Source: Azospirillum tabaci
GTDB taxonomy: Bacteria; Pseudomonadota; Alphaproteobacteria; Azospirillales; Azospirillaceae
Assembly: GCF_014596085.1 (NCBI RefSeq)
Contig: NZ_JACCJY010000001.1
Span: 1 to 64,000, forward strand
Reading direction: 5' to 3'
DNA: 64,000 nt
Shown here: positions 9,924-17,979 of the stretch, in pieces
Layout of the letters: each line of letters starts with the position of its first letter
Numbering within the stretch: position 1 is the stretch's first letter
Position numbers and translations under genes: made by a program
Notes under the pieces: generated by a model
Told to the model about the DNA's origin: nothing
Seen by the model: the letters and a program-made list of their open reading frames with translations, nothing else
Database searches by the model: none

Positions 9924-10349
9924 TCAGACACCCACCGGAGGCGCCCTCGCGGAGAAGGCGCGCGGGGCGCGGCCGGCCCCCGCCTCGTCGTCCGCGGGGA
10001 GCGGAACGGCGGCCAGCACGATCCCGGCCGGCGGCAGCGGGGCCGGCGCCATGGCCGGACCCAGCAGGGATCCGCCGCCCAGCGACAGGCAGATCGGGCA
10101 ATAGGTGACGTGGCCCGGCGTGCCGTCGGGAACGGGACCATGGTCGGTGTGCTGTGCGGCGGAGGCGTCGGGCGCGGGACCCGAATGGCAGATGGAACCC
10201 GCCATGGCGAGCTGCGCGGACTCCGCCAGCACCCTGGCCAGCGGCGCCGGGACGTGGGTAGCCATGACCAGGGCGTGGAAGACCAGCACCAGCGCGGCGA
10301 CCCACGCTGTTGCCTCCCTCATCACGCCGGATGTCCGCCATGCACGCAT
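9924..10349 (-). CDS. DUF2946-type small secreted or membrane protein
   Basis: About 141 aa. A hydrophobic segment near residues 12-35 is followed by a short His/Cys-bearing region (SICHSGPAPDAS...HTDHG) and the motif YCPICLSLGG, then a second hydrophobic segment. This CPIC motif with preceding histidines is typical of DUF2946 proteins, which often accompany copper and cobalamin or TonB genes. The start is uncertain (10349 or the inner ATG at 10322); neither has a strong ribosome site. It heads the minus-strand copper unit, about 140 bases from the divergent permease gene. The metal-binding role is an inference. Confidence 0.72.
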   Translation of the reverse strand: MRAWRTSGVMREATAWVAALVLVFHALVMATHVPAPLARVLAESAQLAMAGSICHSGPAPDASAAQHTDHGPVPDGTPGHVTYCPICLSLGGGSLLGPAMAPAPLPPAGIVLAAVPLPADDEAGAGRAPRAFSARAPPVGV

Positions 10350-10490
10350 GGCGCCACTATGGGCACAGTCCGGGGATCGAAAAAAGGTAATAAATGTGTG
10401 GTCATTTGCTCGGCATGGCCTCGCTTGCGCTCCGGCCCGCGGTCGTGAGAGGCTTTCGATCCTAGATGCTCGGCGGGTGGGGGAGTGGTC

Positions 10491-11375
10491 ATGGGCGGCG
10501 TGCTGCGCCGGTACGGTCCGATTCTGACCGCGGCGATCCTGCTGGCGGTGGCCGCGTGGCTGCTGCTGCTGGTCGTGCTGCCGCAATTGCTGATGGTGGA
10601 TTTCTCCTTCCGCCCGTCGCTGCCGCCCAGCAAGGCCGGTGGGCCGGAGGACGTCTACACGCTGCGCAACTACGCGACGCTGTGGACCAACCAGATCCAT
10701 CTGGCGATCTTCCTGAAGACGATCTGGGCGAGCAGCCTCGTCACCGCCGTCACGCTGGCCGTCTGCTACCCCGTCGCCTTTTACATGGCGCAGGTGGCGC
10801 CGCGGCGGCGCCTGCCCCTGCTCGTGTTGATGCTCGTCGTCCCCTTCTGGATCAACGAGCTGCTGCGCACCTTCGCCTGGTACATCATCCTGGCCTTCAA
10901 CGGGCCGTTGAACGCGCTTCTGGTCGGGCTCGGCGTGTTTTCGGAGCCGCAGCGGCTGCTCGGCGGCGACGCCGGGGTCATCATCGGGATGGTCTACGTC
11001 TACATCCTCTTCATGGTGTTCCCGATCATGAACGCCATGGAGTCGCTGGATCGCAACCAGATCGAGGCGGCGCGCGACCTGGGGGCCGGCTGGCTGCGCA
11101 TCCACCGCCGCATCGTCGTCCCCCACGCCAAGCCGGGCATCGCGGTCGGCTGCATCATGACCTTCATGCTGGCGGCGGGCAGTTACGCCGTGCCGGCCCT
11201 GCTGGGCGGGCCGCAGAGCCGCTGGTTCACCGAGGTCATCTACAACTGGTTCTTCGAGGGCGGGAACTGGAACCAGGGGGCGGCCTACGCCTTCATCCTG
11301 CTGATCCTGTGCATCGCCTTCATCCTGCTGATGATGCGGCTGTTCCGCGTCGGTCTTACGGACATCGCCAAGTGA
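10491..11375 (+). CDS. potB: Polyamine-type ABC transporter permease (PotB-like)
   Basis: Inner-membrane permease subunit, 294 aa, with about six hydrophobic segments and the ATPase-contact loop EAARDLGAGWLRIHRR-VVP at about residues 193-213. ATG 10491 is preferred over GTG 10485 because the GGGGGAG stretch is then at a suitable distance. It is followed within about 30 bases by the second permease. The matching ATPase and binding protein are 2.8 kb upstream on the same strand, on the other side of the copper cluster. Confidence 0.88.
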   Translation: MGGVLRRYGPILTAAILLAVAAWLLLLVVLPQLLMVDFSFRPSLPPSKAGGPEDVYTLRNYATLWTNQIHLAIFLKTIWASSLVTAVTLAVCYPVAFYMAQVAPRRRLPLLVLMLVVPFWINELLRTFAWYIILAFNGPLNALLVGLGVFSEPQRLLGGDAGVIIGMVYVYILFMVFPIMNAMESLDRNQIEAARDLGAGWLRIHRRIVVPHAKPGIAVGCIMTFMLAAGSYAVPALLGGPQSRWFTEVIYNWFFEGGNWNQGAAYAFILLILCIAFILLMMRLFRVGLTDIAK

Positions 11376-11400
11376 CGGGTATTGCCAAGTGACGGGTATC
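11367..11400. repeat. 17-base tandem duplication at the potB/potC junction
   Basis: GCCAAGTGACGGGTAT followed by T or C occurs twice back to back (11367-11383 and 11384-11400). The first copy contains the potB stop codon; the second repeats it just before the potC start. It looks like a recent replication-slippage event. Confidence 0.8.
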
Positions 11401-11405
11401 GCGCC

Positions 11406-12215
11406 ATGACCGCCGCAAGTTTCCGCCGCTGGGTCACCGGGGCCTATCTGGTCCTGTTCTTCGGCTATCTGTTCCTGCCGCTGGGGATCATGGCGGCGGC
11501 GACCTTCAACAGCAGCCGCTTCCCGACCGTCACCCCCTGGATGGGCTTCACGCTGCAATGGTTCGGCGCCTTGTGGGCCGACCAGCGCATGTGGCAGGCG
11601 CTGGGCACCAGCCTGCTGGTCGGGGCGGGGGTGATCGCCGTGGCGGTGCCGCTGGGGCTGGCGGCGGCGCTGCTGCTCGACCGGCTGCACAGCCGGGCGC
11701 GGACCTTCCTCTACGCCGTGATGGTGTCGCCGCTGCTGACGCCGGGGGTGATCGTCGGCATCTCCACGCTGGTCTTCTGGCGGGAGTGGTTCGGGGTGAC
11801 CGGCGGCCTGTTCCTGACCATCCTGGCGCAGTCCAGCTTCATCGCGGCCTACGCGATGCTGCTGTTCCTGGCGCGGCTGCAACGGTTCGACCAGACGCTG
11901 GAGGAGGCGGCGCTGGATCTGGGCGCCACCCACGGGCAGGTGTTCCGGCGGATCACGCTGCCCTATCTGACGCCGGCCATCCTGTCGGCGTCCTTCCTGG
12001 CCTTCCTGCAGAGCTTCGAGAACTACAACACGACGCTGTTCGTCCGCGGGCTGGACACCACGCTGACGGTCTACATCGCCTCGAAGGTGCGCACGGGCCT
12101 GACACCCGCGGTCAACGCGCTGTCGCTGATCCTGATCGCGCTGACCATCCTGGGCGCCGTCGTCTACGAAATCCTGCGCCGGCGCGAAGCGCGCCGGCAG
12201 CCGGACCCCGCGTGA
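11406..12215 (+). CDS. potC: Polyamine-type ABC transporter permease (PotC-like)
   Basis: Second permease subunit, 269 aa from ATG 11406. About six transmembrane segments and the EAA-type loop EEAALDLGATHGQVFRRITLP at about residues 165-185 are present. The N-terminus matches the PotC style of a short cytoplasmic start followed by a first helix. The start is somewhat uncertain because a 17-base duplication sits directly upstream and no good ribosome site is visible; TTG 11382 is a less likely alternative. It ends 12 bases from the end of the convergent small acidic gene. Confidence 0.88.
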   Translation: MTAASFRRWVTGAYLVLFFGYLFLPLGIMAAATFNSSRFPTVTPWMGFTLQWFGALWADQRMWQALGTSLLVGAGVIAVAVPLGLAAALLLDRLHSRARTFLYAVMVSPLLTPGVIVGISTLVFWREWFGVTGGLFLTILAQSSFIAAYAMLLFLARLQRFDQTLEEAALDLGATHGQVFRRITLPYLTPAILSASFLAFLQSFENYNTTLFVRGLDTTLTVYIASKVRTGLTPAVNALSLILIALTILGAVVYEILRRREARRQPDPA

Positions 12216-12227
12216 CGGCGGCAGACC

Positions 12228-12470
12228 TTATTCTTCGCTCTCGTCCGCGTCCGCTTCGATCTGGGCGGCCAGATCGCGCAGCATGTCGATGACGTCCTCG
12301 TGGCTGGTCTCGTCCACGGCGGTGTTCACGGCGGCCTCGATCATGGCGACGGCGATGTAGGGGCCGAGAACCCCGCCTTCCTTGATCGCCGCCTCGAGAT
12401 GCTTCTCGGCGACCGACAGGGCCTTCTCGAAGAGGGCCTCGGCCGTCTGGTTGGTGCTGTCCTTGCTCAT
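12228..12470 (-). CDS. Small acidic conserved protein of unknown function
   Basis: 80 aa, strongly acidic at the C-terminus (AAQIEADADESEE), with a predicted all-helical body. No signal peptide, membrane segment, or known motif is visible. I do not recognise a family; the composition and codon use match real genes of the region, and the frame is clean from ATG to TAA. It is convergent with potC and divergent from the thioesterase gene. Confidence 0.7.
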   Translation of the reverse strand: MSKDSTNQTAEALFEKALSVAEKHLEAAIKEGGVLGPYIAVAMIEAAVNTAVDETSHEDVIDMLRDLAAQIEADADESEE

Positions 12471-12632
12471 CTTGCGGTCCGTTGCGGGTGTATGGTGCGA
12501 CTCCTATAACACCGGCCCGCCCGGCTTGGCGCGGCAAATCGGGACGGTGCGGGGAATGACCGTCATGCCCGGGCTTGCCCCGGCCCGCCGCACCGGCCAC
12601 ATTCGGCCGGAACCACCATCCGACAGGCGACC

Positions 12633-13049
12633 ATGACCGATCCGACCCGCCCCGACCTCTACCGTTTCTGGATCGCGGAGCATGTGCGCTTCGCCGACCT
12701 CGACGCGCTCGGCCACGTCAACAACAACGCCATCGGCGTGTATTTCGAGCAGCTTCGCGTGTCTCTGGTCCATGATTGCGGCGGTTTCCGCGCCGAGTCC
12801 CCCTGGACTGTGGTGCTGGCGCGCAGCGTCATCGACTACAAGGCGGAGCTGCTGTTCCCGGCGGACATCCGCGTCGGCGCGCGGGTGGCCAAGGTCGGCA
12901 ACACCTCCGTCGTCCTGGGGGGGGCGATCTTCGATGGCGACCGCTGCATCGCCGTGCAGGAGGCCGTCTGCGTCATCGTCGGCAAGGACAGCCACCGCCC
13001 GACCCCGGTGCCGGCCGACCTGCGCGACGCCCTGGCCCGCTACGTGTGA
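12633..13049 (+). CDS. Acyl-CoA thioesterase (hotdog fold, YbgC/FadM-like)
   Basis: Likely hydrolyses acyl-CoA thioesters in the cytoplasm. It is 138 aa, the typical length. The signature RFADLDALGHVNNNAIGVYFEQ near residues 19-40 holds the catalytic Asp and the HVNN motif of the 4-hydroxybenzoyl-CoA thioesterase class. The remainder fits a hotdog fold. The gene ends 7 bases before the multicopper oxidase start, so the two may be co-transcribed, though no functional link is evident. Substrate is unknown. Confidence 0.88.
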   Translation: MTDPTRPDLYRFWIAEHVRFADLDALGHVNNNAIGVYFEQLRVSLVHDCGGFRAESPWTVVLARSVIDYKAELLFPADIRVGARVAKVGNTSVVLGGAIFDGDRCIAVQEAVCVIVGKDSHRPTPVPADLRDALARYV

Positions 13050-13056
13050 GGACGCC

Positions 13057-14472
13057 GTGCCGCCCTTTCTCCCGCTGACCCGCCGCGATCTGCTGACCGG
13101 CTCCGCCCTGCTGGCCGGGGCCGCTCTGCTGCCGCGCGCGGCCCATGCGGCGGTGGGGGAGGGGACGGCGGTCAGCCTGTCCGCCGGCCCGGCCCGCGTC
13201 AATCTGGCGGGGGCGGGCTTTCCCGACACGGCGGTCTGGGCCTATGATGGGCGCATTCCGGGGCCGGAGCTGCGCTTCCGCCAGGGCGACACGGCGCGCA
13301 TCGCCTTCGCCAACGCGCTGCCGGAGCCGACGACCATCCACTGGCACGGCCTGCGCGTCCCGAACGCCATGGACGGGGTGCCCGGTTTGTCGCAGACCCC
13401 GGTGCCAGCGGGCGGGCGGTTCGACTATGAATTCCCGCTGAAGGACGCCGGCACCTTCTGGTACCACCCGCACGTCAACAGCGGCGTGCAGGTGGCCCAC
13501 GGCCTGACCGGCGCCTTCATCGTGGAGGAGCGCGAGCCGATCCGCGTCGACCGCGACCTGCTCTGGCTGCTCGGCGACTGGCGGCTGACCAGGGAGGCGG
13601 AACTGGCCGGCGGGTTCGGCCATCCCATGGACGCCACCCACGCCGGGCGCATCGGCAACACCGTCACCATCAACGGCGCCGTCCGGGACAGCGTGCCGGT
13701 CCGCGCCGGGGAGCGTGTCCGCCTCCGCCTGATCAACGCGGCGAACGCCCGCGTCTTCGCGCTCGACTTCCAGGGGCACGCGCCGCGGGTGATCGCGCTC
13801 GACGGCCAGCCGGTGAACCCGCACGCCCCGGCGGACGGCAAGGTCGTGCTGGGACCCGGCCAGCGCGCCGACCTCGTGATCGACATGGAAGGCAAGCCGG
13901 GCGAGGGGTACGACGTGGTCGACGGTTTCTACCCGCGCATGGCCTATCGGCTGACCCGGCTGACCTACAGCGCCGAGGCGCCCTTGCGCGACTCGCCGCT
14001 GGACGCCCCGATCGCGCTGGCCGCCAACCCGCTGCCCGAACCCGATCTTGCCGGCGCCGTCCGCCAGGACGTGGTGCTGGACGGCGGGATGCACGGCGCG
14101 ATGCCGAAGAGTGCCGGGCCGCGCGGCCCCTTTTGGGCGCTGAACGGCGTGGCGGCCATGAACCATCAATCCATGGGCCACCATCTGGAACCGCTCATCA
14201 CCGTCAAACGCGGTCAAACGCAGGTGACGGCCTTCGTCAACGAGACCGGCTGGTGGCACCCCATGCACCTGCACGGCTTTCCCTTCCGCGTCCTCTCGCG
14301 CAACGGCCGGCCGGCCGAACACCGCGAGTGGCGCGACACCGTCCTGCTCGGCCCCCGTGAGACGGCCGAGATCGCCTTCGTGGCCGAAGAGGCCGGCGAC
14401 TGGATGCTCCACTGCCATGTTCTGGAGCATCAGGAGACCGGCATGATGGCTGTCCTGAGAGTGACCGCGTGA
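13057..14472 (+). CDS. Tat-exported multicopper oxidase
   Basis: Periplasmic blue-copper oxidase that couples substrate oxidation (Cu(I), Mn(II) or phenolics) to oxygen reduction. It is 471 aa from GTG 13057, chosen because it places the twin-arginine signal RRDLLTGSALLAG at residues 9-21. All four copper-ligand motifs are present: TIHWHGLR, FWYHPHV, HPMHLHGFPF and LHCHVLEHQETGM, giving the type 1, 2 and 3 sites. No methionine-rich copper-tolerance insert is seen, so a CueO-like role is not assured. A copper cluster lies 2.7 kb upstream. Its stop overlaps the start of the next gene (GTGA). Confidence 0.9.
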   Translation: MPPFLPLTRRDLLTGSALLAGAALLPRAAHAAVGEGTAVSLSAGPARVNLAGAGFPDTAVWAYDGRIPGPELRFRQGDTARIAFANALPEPTTIHWHGLRVPNAMDGVPGLSQTPVPAGGRFDYEFPLKDAGTFWYHPHVNSGVQVAHGLTGAFIVEEREPIRVDRDLLWLLGDWRLTREAELAGGFGHPMDATHAGRIGNTVTINGAVRDSVPVRAGERVRLRLINAANARVFALDFQGHAPRVIALDGQPVNPHAPADGKVVLGPGQRADLVIDMEGKPGEGYDVVDGFYPRMAYRLTRLTYSAEAPLRDSPLDAPIALAANPLPEPDLAGAVRQDVVLDGGMHGAMPKSAGPRGPFWALNGVAAMNHQSMGHHLEPLITVKRGQTQVTAFVNETGWWHPMHLHGFPFRVLSRNGRPAEHREWRDTVLLGPRETAEIAFVAEEAGDWMLHCHVLEHQETGMMAVLRVTA

Positions 14473-15809
14473 AACGACCCGCCCCCAAACACCGCCCGTC
14501 CCCCCGCAGCGGCGAACCCCGCACCGCCCCCCGTGTTGCCGACGTGATTGTCACCGAGGTCGGCGCCCGCGGCGACGGCATCACCGTCTTCGACGGCGCC
14601 AAGCTCTTCGTTCCACTGACCGTTCCCGGCGACCGCGTGCGCGTGGCCGTGAAGGACCCTGCAAATGCCAAGGGCGAAGGGCTGCGCGCCGACCTGCTGG
14701 AGATCCTGGAGCCCGGCCGCGGGCGCGCCGCGCCGCCCTGTTCCCATTTCGGAACCTGCGGCGGCTGCACGCTTCAGCATATGGAGGACTCCGCCTACGC
14801 CGCCTGGAAGGTCGGGCTGGTACAGGGCGCTCTGGCCCGCGTCGGGCTGGGCGATGTGCTCATGGAACCGCTGTCCCGGACGCCGCCGGCCGCGCGCCGC
14901 CGCGCCCGCTTCGCCGCGCTGAAGCGGGGGCGCCGCGTCTGGCTCGGCTTCAACGAGCGGATGAGCCACCGGCTGACCGACCTGACGGAGTGTCCGGTGC
15001 TGCGGCCCGGCCTGTTCGCCCTGGTGGAGCCGCTGCGCGGCCTGCTGCTGTCGATTCTGCCGGACGGCGGCGGCTGCGACGTGATCGCCACCGATCTTGA
15101 GGGCGGGATCGATCTCGTGCTGGTCGGTCCGCGCAGCCTGGACCGCGCGGCGCGGGAGCGGCTGGTGGCCTTCGGCGAGGCGGAGGGGGTGGCCCGCATC
15201 TCCTGGCAGGCTGATGAACGGCAGCCGGATGGTCGCGGCACGCCGGAGCCCATCGCCCACCGCCGCCCGGTGGCGGTGTCCTTCGCCGGCCTGCCGGTGA
15301 CTCCGCCGCCCGGCGCCTTCCTCCAGGCGAGCGCCGAGGGGGAGGCTGCCCTGGTCGGCGCCGTGCTCGCCAACATCGGGGAGCCGAAGCGGGTGGCCGA
15401 CCTGTTCGCCGGGTTGGGCACCTTCGCCGTTCCGCTGGCCCAGAAGGCGGCGGTCCATGCGGTGGAGGGGGACGCGCCGGCGCTGGCCGCGCTGAACAAG
15501 GCGGCGGGGGCGCTGCGCCTGACCACGGAGCGGCGCGACCTGTTCGAGAACCCGCTGTCGGCGAAGGAGTTGGCGCGGTTCGACGCGGTGGTCTTCGACC
15601 CGCCGCGCGCCGGCGCCGCCGCCCAGGCGCAGGCCCTGGCCGGATCGAAGGTGCCGCGGGTGGTGGCGGTGTCCTGCAACCCGGCGACCTTCGCCCGCGA
15701 CGCCCGGACGCTGGTGGACGGCGGGTATGTGTTGAGCCGCGTTTATCCCGTGGACCAGTTCCTGTGGTCCGCCCACGTCGAGGTCGTCGGGGTGTTCAGC
15801 CGCCCGTAG
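14469..15809 (+). CDS. 23S rRNA m5U methyltransferase (RlmD/RumA-like, TRAM domain, Fe-S)
   Basis: SAM-dependent C5-uracil methyltransferase of 446 aa. A TRAM domain (about residues 20-75) is followed by a four-cysteine iron-sulfur motif of the form C-x5-C-x2-C (CSHFGTCGGC, about residues 92-101). The SAM-binding motif DLFAGLGTFAVPLA is near residue 310, FDPPRAGA near 375, and the catalytic cysteine motif VAVSCNPATFARD near 400. The GTG start overlaps the stop of the oxidase gene. RlmD and RlmC are not easily separated by eye; the exact target nucleotide is therefore uncertain. Confidence 0.9.
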   Translation: MKRPAPKHRPSPRSGEPRTAPRVADVIVTEVGARGDGITVFDGAKLFVPLTVPGDRVRVAVKDPANAKGEGLRADLLEILEPGRGRAAPPCSHFGTCGGCTLQHMEDSAYAAWKVGLVQGALARVGLGDVLMEPLSRTPPAARRRARFAALKRGRRVWLGFNERMSHRLTDLTECPVLRPGLFALVEPLRGLLLSILPDGGGCDVIATDLEGGIDLVLVGPRSLDRAARERLVAFGEAEGVARISWQADERQPDGRGTPEPIAHRRPVAVSFAGLPVTPPPGAFLQASAEGEAALVGAVLANIGEPKRVADLFAGLGTFAVPLAQKAAVHAVEGDAPALAALNKAAGALRLTTERRDLFENPLSAKELARFDAVVFDPPRAGAAAQAQALAGSKVPRVVAVSCNPATFARDARTLVDGGYVLSRVYPVDQFLWSAHVEVVGVFSRP

Positions 15810-15824
15810 GGTCCGCGAAGGGGG

Positions 15825-15869
15825 ACCACGAAGGCACGACGATCATCACCATCCCCGTGCCTTCGTGGT
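15825..15869. repeat. Inverted repeat between convergent methyltransferase genes
   Basis: ACCACGAAGGCACG (15825-15838) is the exact reverse complement of CGTGCCTTCGTGGT (15856-15869). It lies between the ends of two convergent genes and could terminate both. It resembles the repeat at 188-263. Confidence 0.75.
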
Positions 15870-15878
15870 GAGGCCCCC

Positions 15879-17087
15879 TCAGTCCAACTGCATCACGATG
15901 GCCTTGAGATAGGCCGACTCCGGCAGATGCGGGTGCACGGGATGGTCCGGCCCGGCCCCGGCGCTGCGCAGGATGCGCCCGGTCCGCCCGGCGTCGTGCA
16001 AGCCGCGGGCGACCTGCTCGGCGAAGGTCGGCGGGTCCACGTTGTGGCTGCAGGACGCGCAGAGCAGGAAGCCGCCCGGCGCCGTGATCTTCGCCGCGAG
16101 ACGGGTCATCTTGCGGTAGGCGCGGCAGCCGACGGCGAGGTCCTTCTTGGACTTCACGAAGGCCGGCGGGTCGGCGATGACGACCTCGAACGTCTCGCCC
16201 TCGGCGTTCAGCCGCTCCAGCTCGTTGAAGGCGTCGGCGCGCCGCGCCTCGAAGCGGTCGGCCACCCCGTTGGCCTCCGCGGCGCGGGTGGCGTTGTCCA
16301 GCGCCCCCTGCGAGCGGTCGACCGACACCACCGACGAGGCGCCCTCGACGGCGCAGAGCACGCCGAAGCCGCCGTTGTAGCTGAAGAAGTCGATGGCCCG
16401 CTTGCCCTTCGCCAGCTTGGCGATGAAGGCGCGGTTGTCGCGCTGGTCGTAGAACCAGCCGGTCTTCTGCCCGCCCAGCGGGTCGGCGAAGAAGGTGGCG
16501 CCGTTCTCCTCCAGCCGGATCGGGCCGTCGATCTCGCCCTTCACCAGCCGGCTTTCCTCCGGCAGCCCTTCCAGCGCGCGCTGGGTGCTGTCGTTGCGCA
16601 GGATGACCGCGCGCGGGGCCAGAACCTCGTCGATTGCGGCCAGGATGGCGTCGATCCGCTGGTCCATGAAGACGCTGTTGGCCTGCACCGTCACCACGTC
16701 GCCGTAGCGGTCCACGATCAGCCCCGGCAGCCCGTCGGCCTCCGCGTGCACGACGCGGTAGTAGGGCCGGTCGAACAGCGCCTCGCGCATCGCCACCGCG
16801 CGCCTCAGCCGCCCGGCGAGGAAGGCGTGGTCCACCACCGTCGCCGGGTCGCCGGAGAGCATCCGCGCGGCGATCAGCGTGTGCGGGTTGAAGGTGGCGA
16901 TGCCCAGCGGCGTCCCGCCGGGGTCCAGCAGGCGCACCGGGCTGCCCGGCGGGATGGCCTTGGCCGCCGTGTCCATCTGGACTTCGTTGGAATAGACCCA
17001 GGGGTGGCCGTGCAGGACGCGCCGCTGGCGGCCGGCCTGCAGATGGATCGCCCGGTACTTGACGGGGGTGGTGGGGGTGTCGGTCAT
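15879..17087 (-). CDS. Class I SAM-dependent rRNA methyltransferase (RlmI-like, PUA domain)
   Basis: Probably methylates a cytosine of 23S rRNA. It is 402 aa from ATG 17087, which is followed by a PUA-type N-terminal domain (HLQAGRQRRVLHGHPWVYSNEV, about residues 14-35). The SAM site AIDFFSYNGGFGV is near residue 220, ADPPAFVKSKKDL near 300, and the cysteine motif FLLCASCSHNV near 350, as in the RlmI (YccW) class. The open frame extends 96 bases further upstream but the PUA start fixes the N-terminus. The neighbour upstream on the same strand is a GNAT-like unknown. Confidence 0.9.
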   Translation of the reverse strand: MTDTPTTPVKYRAIHLQAGRQRRVLHGHPWVYSNEVQMDTAAKAIPPGSPVRLLDPGGTPLGIATFNPHTLIAARMLSGDPATVVDHAFLAGRLRRAVAMREALFDRPYYRVVHAEADGLPGLIVDRYGDVVTVQANSVFMDQRIDAILAAIDEVLAPRAVILRNDSTQRALEGLPEESRLVKGEIDGPIRLEENGATFFADPLGGQKTGWFYDQRDNRAFIAKLAKGKRAIDFFSYNGGFGVLCAVEGASSVVSVDRSQGALDNATRAAEANGVADRFEARRADAFNELERLNAEGETFEVVIADPPAFVKSKKDLAVGCRAYRKMTRLAAKITAPGGFLLCASCSHNVDPPTFAEQVARGLHDAGRTGRILRSAGAGPDHPVHPHLPESAYLKAIVMQLD

Positions 17088-17202
17088 GATGCCGCATCCT
17101 AGCCGCTCGCGCCCGCCGAGCAAACGGTCACGTCGATGGATTCGCAGGGAACGCCGTGCGGAGTCGGGGATATGGCGGGACAACGGCCCGTTTCGGCGTG
17201 GC

Positions 17203-17733
17203 TTATGGGATGCCGAGCGGGGTTTCCACCTGCGACCGATGCGCGCGGTTGTCGTTGGCGCCGTCCATCGCCTTGCACAGCCGCAAGGTTTCCGTGCGGT
17301 GGCCGTCCTCGTGAAAGCAGGTCAGCAGGGAACCGCGCGACCCGGCCCCCCCGGCCAGCAATTCCGGCAGCGAGGTGTGGATCGCCGTGCATCCGTGGCC
17401 CCGCGCCAGACGGTCCATGGAGCGCAGCAAAGTCTCCGCCGGGCCCGTCATGTCGAACAGATCGAGCACGACGAAATTCTCCACGGCCAGAATTCGGCCG
17501 TGGCGAAGATGCTCCGCAATAGCGTATGAGAAAAGTCCATGGAGGTACCCCCGTGCGTTCTGCACGGTCATGATGCCAGACGGCGTCGCGGGGGTATCAA
17601 CCGGCCCGATAAGTGCTGCGGCAAATGCGCGCCATTGCTCCACCGGCAGGTCCGGGAAGATGGCCCGCACCAGCGGATAGGCCTGGTCGATCTGACGCTG
17701 ACCGAGAGGTTTCGCGATGAAGCTTTCGTCCAT
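17203..17733 (-). CDS. Conserved protein with GNAT-like features, unknown function
   Basis: 176 aa from ATG 17733; the frame is open to 17931 but the upstream part is low in coding character and covers an FNR-type box. The middle region (GYLHGLFSYAIAEHL...ENFVVLDLFDMTG...LLRSMDRLARGHGCTAIHTSLP) has the strand-helix order of an N-acetyltransferase with a helix after the ENFVV strand, but I cannot locate an unambiguous acetyl-CoA loop. It diverges from ccoN and shares the intergenic region with it, so microaerobic co-regulation is possible. Function unknown. Confidence 0.6.
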   Translation of the reverse strand: MDESFIAKPLGQRQIDQAYPLVRAIFPDLPVEQWRAFAAALIGPVDTPATPSGIMTVQNARGYLHGLFSYAIAEHLRHGRILAVENFVVLDLFDMTGPAETLLRSMDRLARGHGCTAIHTSLPELLAGGAGSRGSLLTCFHEDGHRTETLRLCKAMDGANDNRAHRSQVETPLGIP

Positions 17734-17790
17734 GCCCGTCCGACCGCGTGAAGGACGGTGAACGATGGCAGGCACCGGTAAGACCGGTCG

Positions 17791-17804
17791 TTGACGTAGA
17801 TCAA
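17791..17804. promoter_or_regulatory. FNR/FixK-type box upstream of ccoN
   Basis: TTGACGTAGATCAA matches the TTGA-N6-TCAA core and differs by one base from the TTGAT-N4-ATCAA consensus. It lies about 180 bases ahead of the ccoN start and 58 bases ahead of the divergent GNAT-like gene. The fnr gene is in the same cluster at 26479. Confidence 0.8.
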
Positions 17805-17979
17805 TGTTGCAAAATCCACCCCTACACATATTGGGATTATTGGAGGCAGGCGCAACCGGCGTCCGCATAAGAAGTGCATCGTATGTGAACCTGCCCCCCT
17901 CCTTAACAGTACGTACCCAGCGGTGGTGCAACCTCAGAGGGAGCGGCCCGAGCCGCCCGGGGCAAACGGGAGAGATTGA

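Noticed and set aside
7728..10349. Copper cluster as a recently acquired island
   Set aside because: GC content and codon style look the same as neighbours, and no mobile-element ends or direct repeats flank it.
16147..16380. Plus-strand open frames opposite the RlmI-like gene
   Set aside because: Mirror of a conserved gene; codon bias shadow in high-GC DNA.
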